NCBI RefSeq assembly: GCF_937889215.1
Contig: NZ_CALBEX010000187.1
Span: forward strand, 1 to 10,185
Direction of reading: 5' to 3'
Length of the DNA: 10,185 nucleotides
From: an uncultured Limnohabitans sp.
GTDB taxonomy: Bacteria > Pseudomonadota > Gammaproteobacteria > Burkholderiales > Burkholderiaceae_C
Shown: one piece after another, positions 1 through 7,053 of the stretch
Layout: every line of letters starts with the position of its first letter
Numbering within the stretch: the stretch's first letter is position 1
Notes under the pieces: generated by a model
Databases searched by the model: none
Told to the model about the DNA's origin: nothing
Seen by the model: only the letters and a program-made list of their open reading frames with translations
Translations under genes and position numbers: made by a program

Positions 1-125
1 ATGCCGAGTTGGGGCATGTGCACGAAGCCCTGCAGGACCTGAGGCAGTATTTGGAGGCGGTGCCGGCAGCGCCCGACACGGTGGCTTTGCGCAACCGTGT
101 GAGCGAGCTGTCGGGGCTTGATTGA
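1..125 (+). CDS. C-terminal end of a plus-strand protein, TPR-like tail (possibly SirB1 family)
   Basis: An open frame enters from the left edge; its first complete codon is at base 3 and it stops at TGA 123-125. The visible 40 residues (AELGHVHEALQDLRQYL, then a Pro/Ala-rich stretch and a final helix ending SELSGLD) look like the last amphipathic helices of a tetratricopeptide-type domain. Tails of this kind (ALxDLxxYL then a short AP-rich linker) close SirB1/transglutaminase-like TPR proteins in Burkholderiales, but 40 residues are too few to assign a family, so that name is a guess. The gene converges on purM across a spacer of about 200 bp that holds a stem-loop. Confidence 0.5.
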   Translation, partial: AELGHVHEALQDLRQYLEAVPAAPDTVALRNRVSELSGLD

Positions 126-144
126 CCCAACTCCATGATGTTTG

Positions 145-174
145 AATGGATGGCTTGAGTGTCAGCCATCCATT
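145..174. terminator. 11-bp perfect stem-loop between convergent genes, candidate terminator
   Basis: AATGGATGGCT (145-155) and AGCCATCCATT (164-174) form a perfect 11-bp stem around an 8-nt loop. It starts 19 bp after the stop codon of the left-edge gene and lies downstream of purM on the other strand. No T run follows on either strand, so it is not a classical intrinsic terminator. It may be a factor-assisted terminator or a 3'-end-protecting hairpin for one or both convergent transcripts. I see nothing else in 175-329. Confidence 0.4.
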
Positions 175-329
175 GTCGGTGACTTGAGATCCGACGAAGC
201 GTTTGTGCGCCAATGCCTTTTGAAAATGTTGCTGCGCGAATCCATGCATGCCGGACCTCAAGGCACCGACCTGCAAATGAACACAGGGCCAGCCTATCGC
301 TGAAGTCTCTAGACGACCAGCTCCATGGG

Positions 330-1382
330 TCAGGCCACCACCACCTGTGCGCCATCGCCTTGGGCTGCGATGCGCCCGATGGTGTAAACCGCTTCACCCA
401 GACCGCGCAGGGTGGCGGCACAGGCCTCGGCTTGTGCCGCGTCCACCAACACCACCATGCCGATGCCGTTGTTGAAGGTGCGGTTCATCTCGATGTCGTC
501 GATGCCCGCGGTGGCTTGCAGCCAGGCAAACAGCTCGGTCTGCGGCCAGCTGTCTTTTTGCAGGTGAGCGGCCAGGCCTTCTGGCAGTACACGGGGGATG
601 TTCTCTAGCAAGCCACCGCCTGTGATGTGGGCCAGTGCTTTGATGCCGGAGGCTTCTTGCGTGTTCGGGTGTTTGGCCAGTGCGGCCAGCACATTGAGGA
701 CATACAAGCGGGTGGGCTCCATCAAGGCTTGCTTGAAGGGCTTGCCGTCGAGCGTGGCGGGGGCGTTGCTGCCCGCGCGCTCGATGCACTTGCGCACCAG
801 ACTGAAACCGTTGGAGTGCACGCCGCTCGAAGCCAGGCCCAGCACCACGTCCCCGGCTTTCACGTTTTGACCTGTGAGGATTTTGGACTTTTCGACCGCA
901 CCGACCGCAAAACCGGCCAGGTCGTATTCGCCAGCAGGGTACATGCCGGGCATCTCGGCAGTTTCGCCGCCGATCAGGGCGCAGCCCGACAGCTCGCATC
1001 CTTTGGCGATGCCGCCCACCACGGCAGCTGCCGTGTCCACATCGAGCTTGCCGCAAGCAAAGTAATCCAGAAAGAACAGGGGTTCGGCCCCTTGCACCAA
1101 CACATCGTTCACGCTCATGGCCACCAAATCGATGCCGACGGTGTCGTGCATGTCCCATTCAAATGCCAATTTGAGCTTGGTGCCCACGCCGTCGGTGCCG
1201 CTGACCAAAACGGGTTCCTTGTAGCGCTTGGGCACTTCAAACAGGGCGCCAAACCCGCCAATGCCAGCCAGCACGCCTTCGCGCATGGTTTTTTTGGCCA
1301 AGGGCTTGATGCGCTCGACCAAGGCGTCGCCCGCAACGATGTCGACGCCGGCGTCTTTGTAGGAAAGTGGAGTTTGGCTCAT
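330..1382 (-). CDS. purM: Phosphoribosylformylglycinamidine cyclo-ligase (AIR synthetase)
   Basis: PurM closes FGAM to aminoimidazole ribonucleotide using ATP, the fifth step of de novo purine synthesis, in the cytoplasm. The protein is 350 residues, close to the E. coli enzyme (about 345). Family blocks seen in order are [13 protein letters not shown] (61-73), [20 protein letters not shown] (90-109), [11 protein letters not shown] (138-148), [14 protein letters not shown] (185-198), [13 protein letters not shown] (252-264) and [11 protein letters not shown] (300-310). The start is the ATG at 1382-1380, giving [15 protein letters not shown], the usual PurM N-terminus; the same frame stays open to 1640 but that part has no PurM resemblance. 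No good Shine-Dalgarno precedes the start. It is transcribed divergently from the perM-hda cluster; purM next to hda/perM is a recurring arrangement in beta- and gammaproteobacteria (from memory). No defect is seen. Confidence 0.97.
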   Translation of the reverse strand: MSQTPLSYKDAGVDIVAGDALVERIKPLAKKTMREGVLAGIGGFGALFEVPKRYKEPVLVSGTDGVGTKLKLAFEWDMHDTVGIDLVAMSVNDVLVQGAEPLFFLDYFACGKLDVDTAAAVVGGIAKGCELSGCALIGGETAEMPGMYPAGEYDLAGFAVGAVEKSKILTGQNVKAGDVVLGLASSGVHSNGFSLVRKCIERAGSNAPATLDGKPFKQALMEPTRLYVLNVLAALAKHPNTQEASGIKALAHITGGGLLENIPRVLPEGLAAHLQKDSWPQTELFAWLQATAGIDDIEMNRTFNNGIGMVVLVDAAQAEACAATLRGLGEAVYTIGRIAAQGDGAQVVVA

Positions 1383-1444
1383 GGTTTTGGCCCGAATGGG
1401 GCATGTAAATGGAGAACGGAGGGCCAATAAACGGGCTGGCAGAC

Positions 1445-1464
1445 TAAAATCAGCACTTATTTTA
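1445..1464. promoter_or_regulatory. AT-rich dyad with TAAAAT on both strands, candidate divergent promoter core
   Basis: TAAAAT at 1445-1450 and its reverse complement ATTTTA at 1459-1464 form a symmetric dyad in the GC-rich spacer between purM and perM. Each strand therefore carries a hexamer matching the -10 consensus at five of six positions and pointing toward its gene. It would give leaders of roughly 70 nt (purM) and 83 nt (perM). I find no convincing -35 hexamer for either direction, so this is a candidate only. The spacer 1383-1539 holds no other gene I can support. Confidence 0.3.
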
Positions 1465-1469
1465 AGGGT

Positions 1470-1491
1470 TGGCCCTGAGCACCTCGGGCCA
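1470..1491 (+). promoter_or_regulatory. Stem-loop in the perM leader
   Basis: TGGCCC (1470-1475) pairs with GGGCCA (1486-1491), and inside it GAG (1477-1479) pairs with CTC (1483-1485) around a 3-nt loop, with one bulged T at 1476. It lies about 50 nt before the perM start and no T run follows, so it is not an intrinsic terminator. A role in the leader is speculative. Confidence 0.25.
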
Positions 1492-1539
1492 GCTGTCGCA
1501 AAAAACGAGACCCCCTTGCAAGCACCTCTGCCTTTTTTG

Positions 1540-2631
1540 ATGAATCGACTGACCGCCTGGCTGGGCGTGACCGTGGTTGCAGTCTTGGTGTTTTGGCTGC
1601 TCGCACCCGTGCTGGCCCCGTTTGTCATCGCGGCCGTCATGGCCTATGTCTTACATCCTTTGGTGCTGCGCTTGGAGGGTTTTGCCGCAGGGCGTGTGCC
1701 TCGGCTGTTGGCCGTGGTGCTGGTCGAGGGCCTGGCCATGCTGGCCTTGTTGGGTTTGTTCTTGTTGCTGGTGCCAATTTTGGTGCGTGAGTGGCCGCTG
1801 CTGCAGCAGCAGCTGCCACTGCTGCTCGATCGTGTGGGCGATGCGGTTAACCCCTTGCTGGCGCAGCTTGGGCTCAATGTTTCTCTGGATTTGGGCGATT
1901 TAAAAACCCAATTGATCGCTTACCTCAGCGAGAACCGTGAAGACTGGTGGGCCCCTGTCATGTCCTCGCTCCAGCTGGGCGGCAGCGTGGCCTTGGCCTG
2001 GGTGGGCTATGCGGTGTTGGTGCCGGTCGCTTTGTTTTACATGCTTTACGACTGGACGCGTTTGGTGGGCAGCGTGGTCGAGTTGGTCCCGCCGTCTTGG
2101 CGAGGCAGCTTTGACAGCTTCATGCACGACAGTGATTTGGTGCTGGGCGAGTACTTGCGTGGGCAGTTGTTGGTGATGTTGGCGCTGGCCGTGTTTTACG
2201 CGGCGGGGCTGCGTTTATTTGGTCTGGACTTGGCTTTGCCCATTGGCATTTTCACGGGCCTGGCCGTGTTTGTCCCCTATTTGGGTTTCGGTTTGGGCTT
2301 GGTTTTGGCGCTGCTGGCGGGCTTGTTGCAGTTTGAACCCTCGCAGGCGGTGATCATGGTGGCGGTGGTGTTTGGTTTGGGCCAATTGATCGAAAGCTTC
2401 GTGCTCACCCCCCGCTTGGTGGGGGAGCGCATTGGTTTACATCCTTTGGCCGTCATTTTGGCCTTGATGGCGTTTGGCCAAGTGCTGGGTTTTGTGGGCG
2501 TGCTGATCGCCTTGCCCGCCAGCGCGGTCTTGTTGGTGGGCTTGCGCCGCCTGCGCCACCAATACCTGCAAAGTGATCTGTACCGTAAAAGCGGCTCGGG
2601 TGTGGTGGAACAAGGACCCGATCAGGCATGA
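1540..2631 (+). CDS. AI-2E family / PerM-type inner-membrane transporter
   Basis: A polytopic inner-membrane protein of 363 residues, the normal size for the AI-2E exporter/PerM family. Its real substrate cannot be read from sequence; family members include the TqsA autoinducer-2 exporter and Na+/H+ antiporters. Hydrophobic segments lie near residues 8-40, 55-82, 145-170, 208-228, 232-263, 270-290 and 302-336. Family hallmarks are [20 protein letters not shown] (204-223), the FVPYLGFG turn (244-251) and the segment [19 protein letters not shown] (285-303) before the last helices. The region 82-140 is the usual large soluble loop. The start at ATG 1540 (MNRLTAWLG) matches family N-termini but has no Shine-Dalgarno; the preceding bases are pyrimidine-rich. 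TTG 1516 is an in-frame alternative, and the frame stays open back to 1381. Its stop overlaps the hda start (ATGA). Confidence 0.9.
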   Translation: MNRLTAWLGVTVVAVLVFWLLAPVLAPFVIAAVMAYVLHPLVLRLEGFAAGRVPRLLAVVLVEGLAMLALLGLFLLLVPILVREWPLLQQQLPLLLDRVGDAVNPLLAQLGLNVSLDLGDLKTQLIAYLSENREDWWAPVMSSLQLGGSVALAWVGYAVLVPVALFYMLYDWTRLVGSVVELVPPSWRGSFDSFMHDSDLVLGEYLRGQLLVMLALAVFYAAGLRLFGLDLALPIGIFTGLAVFVPYLGFGLGLVLALLAGLLQFEPSQAVIMVAVVFGLGQLIESFVLTPRLVGERIGLHPLAVILALMAFGQVLGFVGVLIALPASAVLLVGLRRLRHQYLQSDLYRKSGSGVVEQGPDQA

Positions 2632-3314
2632 AGCAACTGGCTTTGGACATCGGGCTAGCGTCAAGGCCCACGCTGGATAATTTTTTTGCAGGCCCCAACG
2701 CCGCCGCATTGGGCCATTTGCGTTTGTGGACCGCCTCGGCCAGCCGCTCGCCCGTGCCCAGCTACCTGTGGGGCGAGAGCGGCTCGGGCAAAACCCATTT
2801 GCTACACGCAGTGCACCATGCGCTGCAAGAGCAGGGCGCGCAGGTGGGCTGGCTCGATGCCCACAGCATGGACCCGCCCGATTTCAATGACGATTGGGCC
2901 GCTGTGCTGATGGACGATGTGCACCTGTACAACGCCGAGCAGCAGCACACCGCATTCAACTGGTTTGTCAACGCTTTGACGCCCCGCAGTGGCTCACCGC
3001 GCTGGGTTTTGGCCGCCGGGGCTTTGCCCCCGGCCGATCTGAAGCTGCGCGACGACTTGCGCAGCCGCCTGGGCTGGGGTCACATCGACGCTCTGCAGGT
3101 GTTGGACGAGCCCGAGCGCCGCGCCGTGCTGCGCCAAGAGGCCGATGCCCGGGGCCTGTTTTTGAGCGACGAAGTCATGTCCTACATGCTCAAGCGCTTT
3201 TCGCGAGATCTGGGCAGCCTGATGCAGTTGCTGGACCACCTGGACCACTATGCCTTGCAAACGCAGCGCGCCCTGACCATTCCGCTGGTGCGCGCGATGC
3301 TGGATAACGAATGA
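2628..3314 (+). CDS. hda: DnaA regulatory inactivator Hda (DnaA-related AAA+ protein)
   Basis: Hda binds the DNA-loaded sliding clamp DnaN and stimulates ATP hydrolysis by DnaA-ATP (RIDA), which stops re-initiation at oriC. The 228 residues match the E. coli length (about 233). The N-terminal QLALD (3-7) fits the clamp-binding pentapeptide QL(S/x)LP-type motif and fixes the start at ATG 2628, which overlaps the perM stop by 4 bp. AAA+ features are Walker A GESGSGKT (49-56), Walker B VLMDD (93-97), a sensor I-like strand WVLAAGALPP (126-135), and box VII LRDDLRSRLGWG, whose Arg147 aligns with the arginine finger. The sensor II region FSRDLGSL is at 191-198. The DnaA DNA-binding domain IV is absent, as expected for Hda and unlike DnaA. 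Neighbours suggest translation coupled with perM and the HAD gene. Confidence 0.95.
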   Translation: MKQLALDIGLASRPTLDNFFAGPNAAALGHLRLWTASASRSPVPSYLWGESGSGKTHLLHAVHHALQEQGAQVGWLDAHSMDPPDFNDDWAAVLMDDVHLYNAEQQHTAFNWFVNALTPRSGSPRWVLAAGALPPADLKLRDDLRSRLGWGHIDALQVLDEPERRAVLRQEADARGLFLSDEVMSYMLKRFSRDLGSLMQLLDHLDHYALQTQRALTIPLVRAMLDNE

Positions 3315-3979
3315 AACTCGCCCTGTTCGATTTGGACCACACCTTGCTGCCGCTGGACTCTGACCACACCTGGGGTGTGTTCACGACCGAAATGGGTTGG
3401 ACCGACCCGGCGGTGTTCAGTCAGCGCAACGACGAGTTTTATGCCCATTACCAAGCGGGCACGCTTGACATCCATGACTATGTGCGCTTTGCAACCCGCG
3501 CCGCGCGCGAACGCGGCGCGGCCGAGGCGGCTCAGGCACATGCCCGTTACATGGACGAAGTGATCCGCCCGCGCATCACGCCCGAGGCGCTGGCGCTGGT
3601 ACGATCGCACCAGCACGCGGGTTACACGGTCATGATCGTGACCGCCACCAACGAGTTCGTGACCCGCCCGATTGCCCAGGCCTTTGGGGTCAGCGAGTTG
3701 ATCGCGGTCGACCTAGAACGCGATGCCAGCGGCTGGATCACGGGCGAGATCCGGGGCACCCCGTCGTTTCGGGAAGGTAAAGTCACCCGCGTCGCGCAGT
3801 GGCTGCACCAGCAAGGGCTGGACTGGGGTGGTGTGGAGATAACTTTCTACTCGGACTCCATGAATGACTTGCCGCTTTTGGAAAAAGCCCACCATCCGGT
3901 GGCAACGAACCCTGACGCTCGGTTGCGTCAAGTGGCCACAGATCGTGGCTGGCGCATCCTCGAACTTTTTAAAGAATGA
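3311..3979 (+). CDS. HAD superfamily subfamily IB phosphatase (SerB-like)
   Basis: A cytoplasmic haloacid dehalogenase-type hydrolase of 222 residues. Motif I is DLDHT at 7-11 (nucleophile Asp7, general acid Asp9). Motif II is in VMIVTAT (Thr111), motif III is Lys157 in REGK, and motif IV is SDSMND (Asp182, Asp186). The alpha-helical cap between about residues 15 and 90 (DSDHTWGVF and following) is the C1 cap of subfamily IB, the group of phosphoserine phosphatase. Closely related proteins are commonly annotated as HAD-IB hydrolases of unknown substrate; phosphoserine or another small phosphomonoester is plausible but not shown. It overlaps hda upstream and pcnB downstream by 4 bp each, so it is probably translated by re-initiation. 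An unusually stable GC stem-loop lies in its coding sequence at 3496-3521. Confidence 0.9.
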   Translation: MKLALFDLDHTLLPLDSDHTWGVFTTEMGWTDPAVFSQRNDEFYAHYQAGTLDIHDYVRFATRAARERGAAEAAQAHARYMDEVIRPRITPEALALVRSHQHAGYTVMIVTATNEFVTRPIAQAFGVSELIAVDLERDASGWITGEIRGTPSFREGKVTRVAQWLHQQGLDWGGVEITFYSDSMNDLPLLEKAHHPVATNPDARLRQVATDRGWRILELFKE

Positions 3980-5544
3980 TCAAAAATTTCATCGACAAGC
4001 TGATGGGCAAAGCCCCCAAAAGCAACCGCCCCCACTTTGGCCGGCGTACCGAGGTGGCTGCGTCTGTGCACGGCATCGACCCGAGCCTGGTGGACGAGCG
4101 CGCCATCAACGTCACGCGCACCTTGCAGCAAGCCGGTTTTGAGGCTTATGTAGTGGGTGGTGCGGTGCGCGACCTGCTGCTGGGCCTGCGCCCCAAAGAC
4201 TTTGATGTGGCCACCAACGCCACGCCTGAGCAGGTCAAGGGCCTGTTTCGCCGCGCTTTCATCATTGGGCGACGCTTTCGCATCGTGCATGTGGTCTATG
4301 GCCGGGGACGTGACAACGAGGTGATCGAAGTGTCCACCTTCCGTGCGCACCTGGACAATGTGGCGGCCGAGCAGGTCAAGGGCAATGAGCGCACCAGCAA
4401 ACGCCAGCTCGAAGGCATGCAACATGCGGTCGACTCATCGGGCCGCGTGCTGCGCGACAACGTCTGGGGTCCGCAGGACGAAGATGCCACGCGCCGCGAC
4501 TTCACGGTGAACGCGATGTACTACGACCCCGAGTCGCAGATTGTGGTGGACTACCACGGCGGCATTCCGGACGCCAAAAAGCGTGTGCTGCGCATGATTG
4601 GTGACCCGGTGGCGCGTTACCGCGAAGACCCGGTACGCATCATCCGCGCCGTGCGTTTTGCGGCCAAGCTCAGCCCCTTGGGTTTCAAGCTGGAGACCAA
4701 AACCGCCAAGCCTTTGACGCAGTCGGCCACTTTGCTGGCCGATGTGCCGCAAAGCCGTTTGTTTGACGAGATGCTCAAGTTGCTGCAAACCGGGCACGCC
4801 TTAGCGTCCATTGAACAGCTCAAAAAATTGGGATTGGCCACCGGCATTTATCCTTTGCTGGATGTGGTGGTGCAGCGCGCTGGCAGTGCCTTTGTGCAAG
4901 TGGCGCTGGCAGACACCGATCGCCGTGTAGGCGAAGGCAAGCCTGTCGCGCCGAGCTTTTTGCTGGCATGCGTGCTGTGGGCCGATGTGCGCGAAGGCTG
5001 GGCCAAGCGCCTGGCACGCAAGGAGCACCCGCACCCGGCTTTACAAGACGCGATCGATGAGGTGTTTGACGCCCGCATCGGCGATGTGTCCGGGCGCGGC
5101 AAGCTGGCCGCTGACATGCGCGAGATCTGGATGATGCAACCGCGCTTTGAAAAGCGCGTGGGCAGCGTGCCTTTTGGCCTGGTCGAGCAGCCCCGTTTTC
5201 GGGCTGGATTTGACTTTTTACGGTTACGCGCCGACATCGAAGAAGTGGATGTGCGACTGGCTGACTGGTGGCAAGAATTCAGCATGGCCAGTGATTCTGA
5301 GCGCGAAGATTTGGTTCAGACCGCCAAGGCCGAGCAGCAAGCCAACCAAACAGCCAAACCCCGTGTGCGCCGCGCGCCCAGGCCTGATGGCGCGGCTGCG
5401 GCCACGACCGGCCCCAGTGAGTCCAGCCAGGCCTTGCCTTTGGCAGATTCAGGCGATGGCGAGGCGGCCAAGAAACGCCGCCGCCGCCGCCGCAAACCCG
5501 GTGCGTCCGGTGATGCCGTGGCCGACTCGGGTGGCGCTGAATAA
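3976..5544 (+). CDS. pcnB: Poly(A) polymerase I
   Basis: PcnB adds 3' poly(A) tails to RNA, marking it for degradation. The protein is 522 residues (E. coli about 465). The nucleotidyltransferase head has GGAVRDLLLG (61-70) followed by DFD (Asp75, Asp77, catalytic carboxylates). The block RRAFIIGRRFRIVHVVYGR (92-110) is the feature that distinguishes bacterial poly(A) polymerase from CCA-adding enzymes. RRDFTVNAMYYD (173-184) and the RNA-binding region around 213-262 (REDPVRIIRAVRFAAKL, then DVPQSRLFDEM) follow. From about residue 445 the tail is low-complexity and ends with KKRRRRRRKPG (499-509), a basic RNA-binding-type extension. The start overlaps the HAD gene stop (ATGA). CCA transferase is the alternative and is disfavoured by the RRxxIIGRRFR block. 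Confidence 0.95.
   Translation: MIKNFIDKLMGKAPKSNRPHFGRRTEVAASVHGIDPSLVDERAINVTRTLQQAGFEAYVVGGAVRDLLLGLRPKDFDVATNATPEQVKGLFRRAFIIGRRFRIVHVVYGRGRDNEVIEVSTFRAHLDNVAAEQVKGNERTSKRQLEGMQHAVDSSGRVLRDNVWGPQDEDATRRDFTVNAMYYDPESQIVVDYHGGIPDAKKRVLRMIGDPVARYREDPVRIIRAVRFAAKLSPLGFKLETKTAKPLTQSATLLADVPQSRLFDEMLKLLQTGHALASIEQLKKLGLATGIYPLLDVVVQRAGSAFVQVALADTDRRVGEGKPVAPSFLLACVLWADVREGWAKRLARKEHPHPALQDAIDEVFDARIGDVSGRGKLAADMREIWMMQPRFEKRVGSVPFGLVEQPRFRAGFDFLRLRADIEEVDVRLADWWQEFSMASDSEREDLVQTAKAEQQANQTAKPRVRRAPRPDGAAAATTGPSESSQALPLADSGDGEAAKKRRRRRRKPGASGDAVADSGGAE
5476..5493 (+). repeat. (CGC)6 trinucleotide repeat encoding Arg501-506 of PcnB
   Basis: Six tandem CGC codons lie in the basic tail of pcnB. Slippage here would keep the frame and change only the number of arginines, so this is a place where strains may differ in length. 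Confidence 0.85.
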
Positions 5545-5565
5545 GCACAATCACGGAGCCCCACA

Positions 5566-6045
5566 TTGAGCACCTTGCGGGATCCCGTGACAGCGTACGT
5601 GGCCCTTGGGGCCAATTTGGGGAATGCCCAGCAAACTGTGCTGGTGGCCATGGAGGCGTTGTCGCTGCTGCCGCAAACGCGGCTCACGGGCCGCTCACAC
5701 CTGTATTGCACAGCCCCGCACGAAGCCCAAGGGCCTGATTTTGTCAATGCTGTGGCGCAGCTTGAAACCCGTTTGACGGCCCCCGATTTGCTCCGTGCCC
5801 TGCAGGGTATGGAAACCCGTGCGGGCCGGTTGCGCCCACATGTGAATGCCCCGCGCACATTGGACCTGGATGTGCTGTTTTATGGCCAAGCCCACATCAG
5901 CAGCGCAGAACTGATCGTGCCCCACCCACGCTGGCGTGAGCGGGCATTCGTGCTTTACCCATTGGCCGATGTGTGGCCGGGCAGCGTCAGCACCGAAGAC
6001 TTGGCGAGGGTGGAGGCGCAGGGCGTTCGGCGGCTTATTGGCTGA
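5566..6045 (+). CDS. folK: 2-amino-4-hydroxy-6-hydroxymethyldihydropteridine pyrophosphokinase (HPPK)
   Basis: HPPK transfers pyrophosphate from ATP to hydroxymethyldihydropterin in folate synthesis. The protein is 159 residues, matching E. coli HPPK. Seen are VALGANLGN (12-20), the ATP-binding loop GRLRPHVNAPR (87-97, with arginines aligning to E. coli Arg82, Arg84 and Arg92), the signature PRTLDLDVLFYG (96-107) with Mg-binding Asp100 and Asp102, and IVPHPRWRERAFVLYPL (117-133). Val93 stands where many homologues have Arg before NAPR. The start is TTG 5566 with GGAG about 8 nt upstream; an in-frame GTG at 5587 is possible but has no such site. It follows pcnB by 21 bp, probably in the same transcript. 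Its stop overlaps the end of the convergent membrane-protein gene. Confidence 0.95.
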   Translation: MSTLRDPVTAYVALGANLGNAQQTVLVAMEALSLLPQTRLTGRSHLYCTAPHEAQGPDFVNAVAQLETRLTAPDLLRALQGMETRAGRLRPHVNAPRTLDLDVLFYGQAHISSAELIVPHPRWRERAFVLYPLADVWPGSVSTEDLARVEAQGVRRLIG

Positions 6046-6481
6046 TTTCCCGGGCGGCTTCTATCTGGTATTCAAAATACCGCTGAAAGCTGAACACCAG
6101 GCTGGCCATCAGCACGCTGGTGCCCATCAACAAGGCCACCACAACGCCAATGATGGTGGCCCACTGGGTCCGACCAGCGGGCACCAATGCATCGGCTTGG
6201 GGGTTGAACTTGGCATTCCATTTTTCAATGGGCGTGAGACCATAAATGATGGCGTTCATGGCGCAACCTGCCACGGTGAAGCCCAACAAGGGAATCAACA
6301 TCCAGCTGAGGGTGTCGTCTTGTCCGAATTGCTGGACCCGCTCCAGGCCATAAAAGCCCAGCGCTGTTGGAATGGGCAGTGCCCAGCCGAGCATATCCTT
6401 GAAGCCATAAAGGTAAAAACGGTGCAAGCCCAAGGGCCCGATCCAAAAAGTTAACCAAGTCGCGAGAGTTTTGTTTTTCAT
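6035..6481 (-). CDS. TM2-like small membrane protein of unknown function
   Basis: A 148-residue protein with an N-terminus (KNKTLATWLTFWIGPLGLHR then FYLYG) that matches the TM2-domain pattern: a charged start, a first helix ending in G-x-x-G-x-H-R-F-Y, then a second short helix. Predicted membrane segments are about 5-24, 29-46, 59-82 and 107-131; the end (FQRYFEYQIEAAREISQ) is polar. The function of TM2 proteins is unknown, so no role is assigned. It starts 8 bp after the GNAT gene stops, so the two form a minus-strand pair. No clear Shine-Dalgarno is visible before the ATG at 6481. The 3' end overlaps folK by 11 bp. Confidence 0.8.
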   Translation of the reverse strand: MKNKTLATWLTFWIGPLGLHRFYLYGFKDMLGWALPIPTALGFYGLERVQQFGQDDTLSWMLIPLLGFTVAGCAMNAIIYGLTPIEKWNAKFNPQADALVPAGRTQWATIIGVVVALLMGTSVLMASLVFSFQRYFEYQIEAAREISQ

Positions 6482-6489
6482 ACGGCTGA

Positions 6490-7011
6490 TTATTGCGGAG
6501 CCGTGCTGTCGCCAAATCCCAAAGGTTTTTCCATCATGACCACGTCGAGCCAGCGGTCAAATTTCCAGCCGCAAGACTTGATGAGGCCCACATGGCTAAA
6601 GCCCAACGCGGCATGCACGCCGACCGAGCCGGTGTTGTCCGAGTCGCCAATCACAGCCAAGAGTTTGCGCACGCCAACACGTTCAGCTTGGCTGCACAGC
6701 TCGGTCAGCAAGGCCCGGCCCATGCCCTTGCGTTGCACGTTTGGGGCCATGTAAATTGAGTCTTCGGCAGAAAAACGGTAAGCCGGGCGCGGCTTGAACC
6801 AGTTGCAATAAGCAAATCCCAGAACTTGACCCGCCTCCTCTACGACCAAATAGGGCAAACCTTTGGCCAGCACATCGGCGCGGCGGGCGGCCATGTCGGC
6901 CTCTGAGGGAGGATCGATCTCAAAAGTGCCTGTTCCCGTGAGCACATGGTGTTGGTAAATGGCTGTGATGGCTGCGATATCTTCGTCGCGGCTGGGTCGG
7001 ATCAGAGGCAA
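6490..7011 (-). CDS. GNAT family N-acetyltransferase (phosphinothricin acetyltransferase-like)
   Basis: An acetyl-CoA-dependent N-acetyltransferase of 173 residues. MPLIRPSRDEDIAAITAIYQ at the N-terminus is the first GNAT strand and helix. TGTGTFEIDPPS (25-36) and RPAYRFSAEDSIYM (75-88) are typical of the Pat/Bar/YncA-type subgroup. The acetyl-CoA loop is QRKGMGRA (93-100), and NTGSVGVHAALGFSHVG (126-142) is motif B. Members act on phosphinothricin, methionine sulfoximine or other amino acids, but the substrate here is not known. I choose TTG 7011 as the start because GGGAG lies 7 nt upstream and the protein then begins exactly at the domain. The in-frame ATG at 7131 would add 40 non-homologous residues read from the rpsP leader. 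The TM2-like gene follows after 8 bp. Confidence 0.88.
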   Translation of the reverse strand: MPLIRPSRDEDIAAITAIYQHHVLTGTGTFEIDPPSEADMAARRADVLAKGLPYLVVEEAGQVLGFAYCNWFKPRPAYRFSAEDSIYMAPNVQRKGMGRALLTELCSQAERVGVRKLLAVIGDSDNTGSVGVHAALGFSHVGLIKSCGWKFDRWLDVVMMEKPLGFGDSTAPQ

Positions 7012-7027
7012 GGCAAGGCTCCCGTTG

Positions 7028-7045
7028 TATAATGGTGGGCTTTTC
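7028..7045 (+). promoter_or_regulatory. rpsP promoter -10 and GGGCTTTTC initiation region
   Basis: A perfect -10 hexamer TATAAT is at 7028-7033, followed by GGT and then GGGCTTTTC (7037-7045), which would include the transcription start. No good -35 is visible at 16-18 bp spacing (best is GAGGCA at 7005-7010, three of six), so the promoter may rely on another factor or an upstream element. The same TATAAT-N3-GGGCTTTTC block precedes rplS. The leader to the rpsP ATG would be about 109 nt counted from C7040. Confidence 0.7.
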
Positions 7046-7053
7046 AGTGTGTC

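Noticed and set aside
175..329. Possible tRNA or small RNA in the spacer after purM
   Set aside because: No cloverleaf, no -10 hexamer and no intrinsic terminator could be found on either strand.
394..1158. Long minus-strand frame of 254 codons inside purM, and a 267-codon plus-strand frame at 627-1430
   Set aside because: Both lie over the clearly recognised purM in other frames and are rich in Arg, His, Gly and Ala, typical of shadow frames in GC-rich genes.
1383..1640. N-terminal extension of purM to an ATG at 1640
   Set aside because: It would overlap the perM coding start and has no PurM similarity; the family N-terminus begins at the ATG at 1382.
3015..3034. 7-bp GC stem (GCCGGGG/CCCCGGC) inside hda
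   Set aside because: No T run and no position linked to a gene boundary; expected by chance in GC-rich coding sequence.
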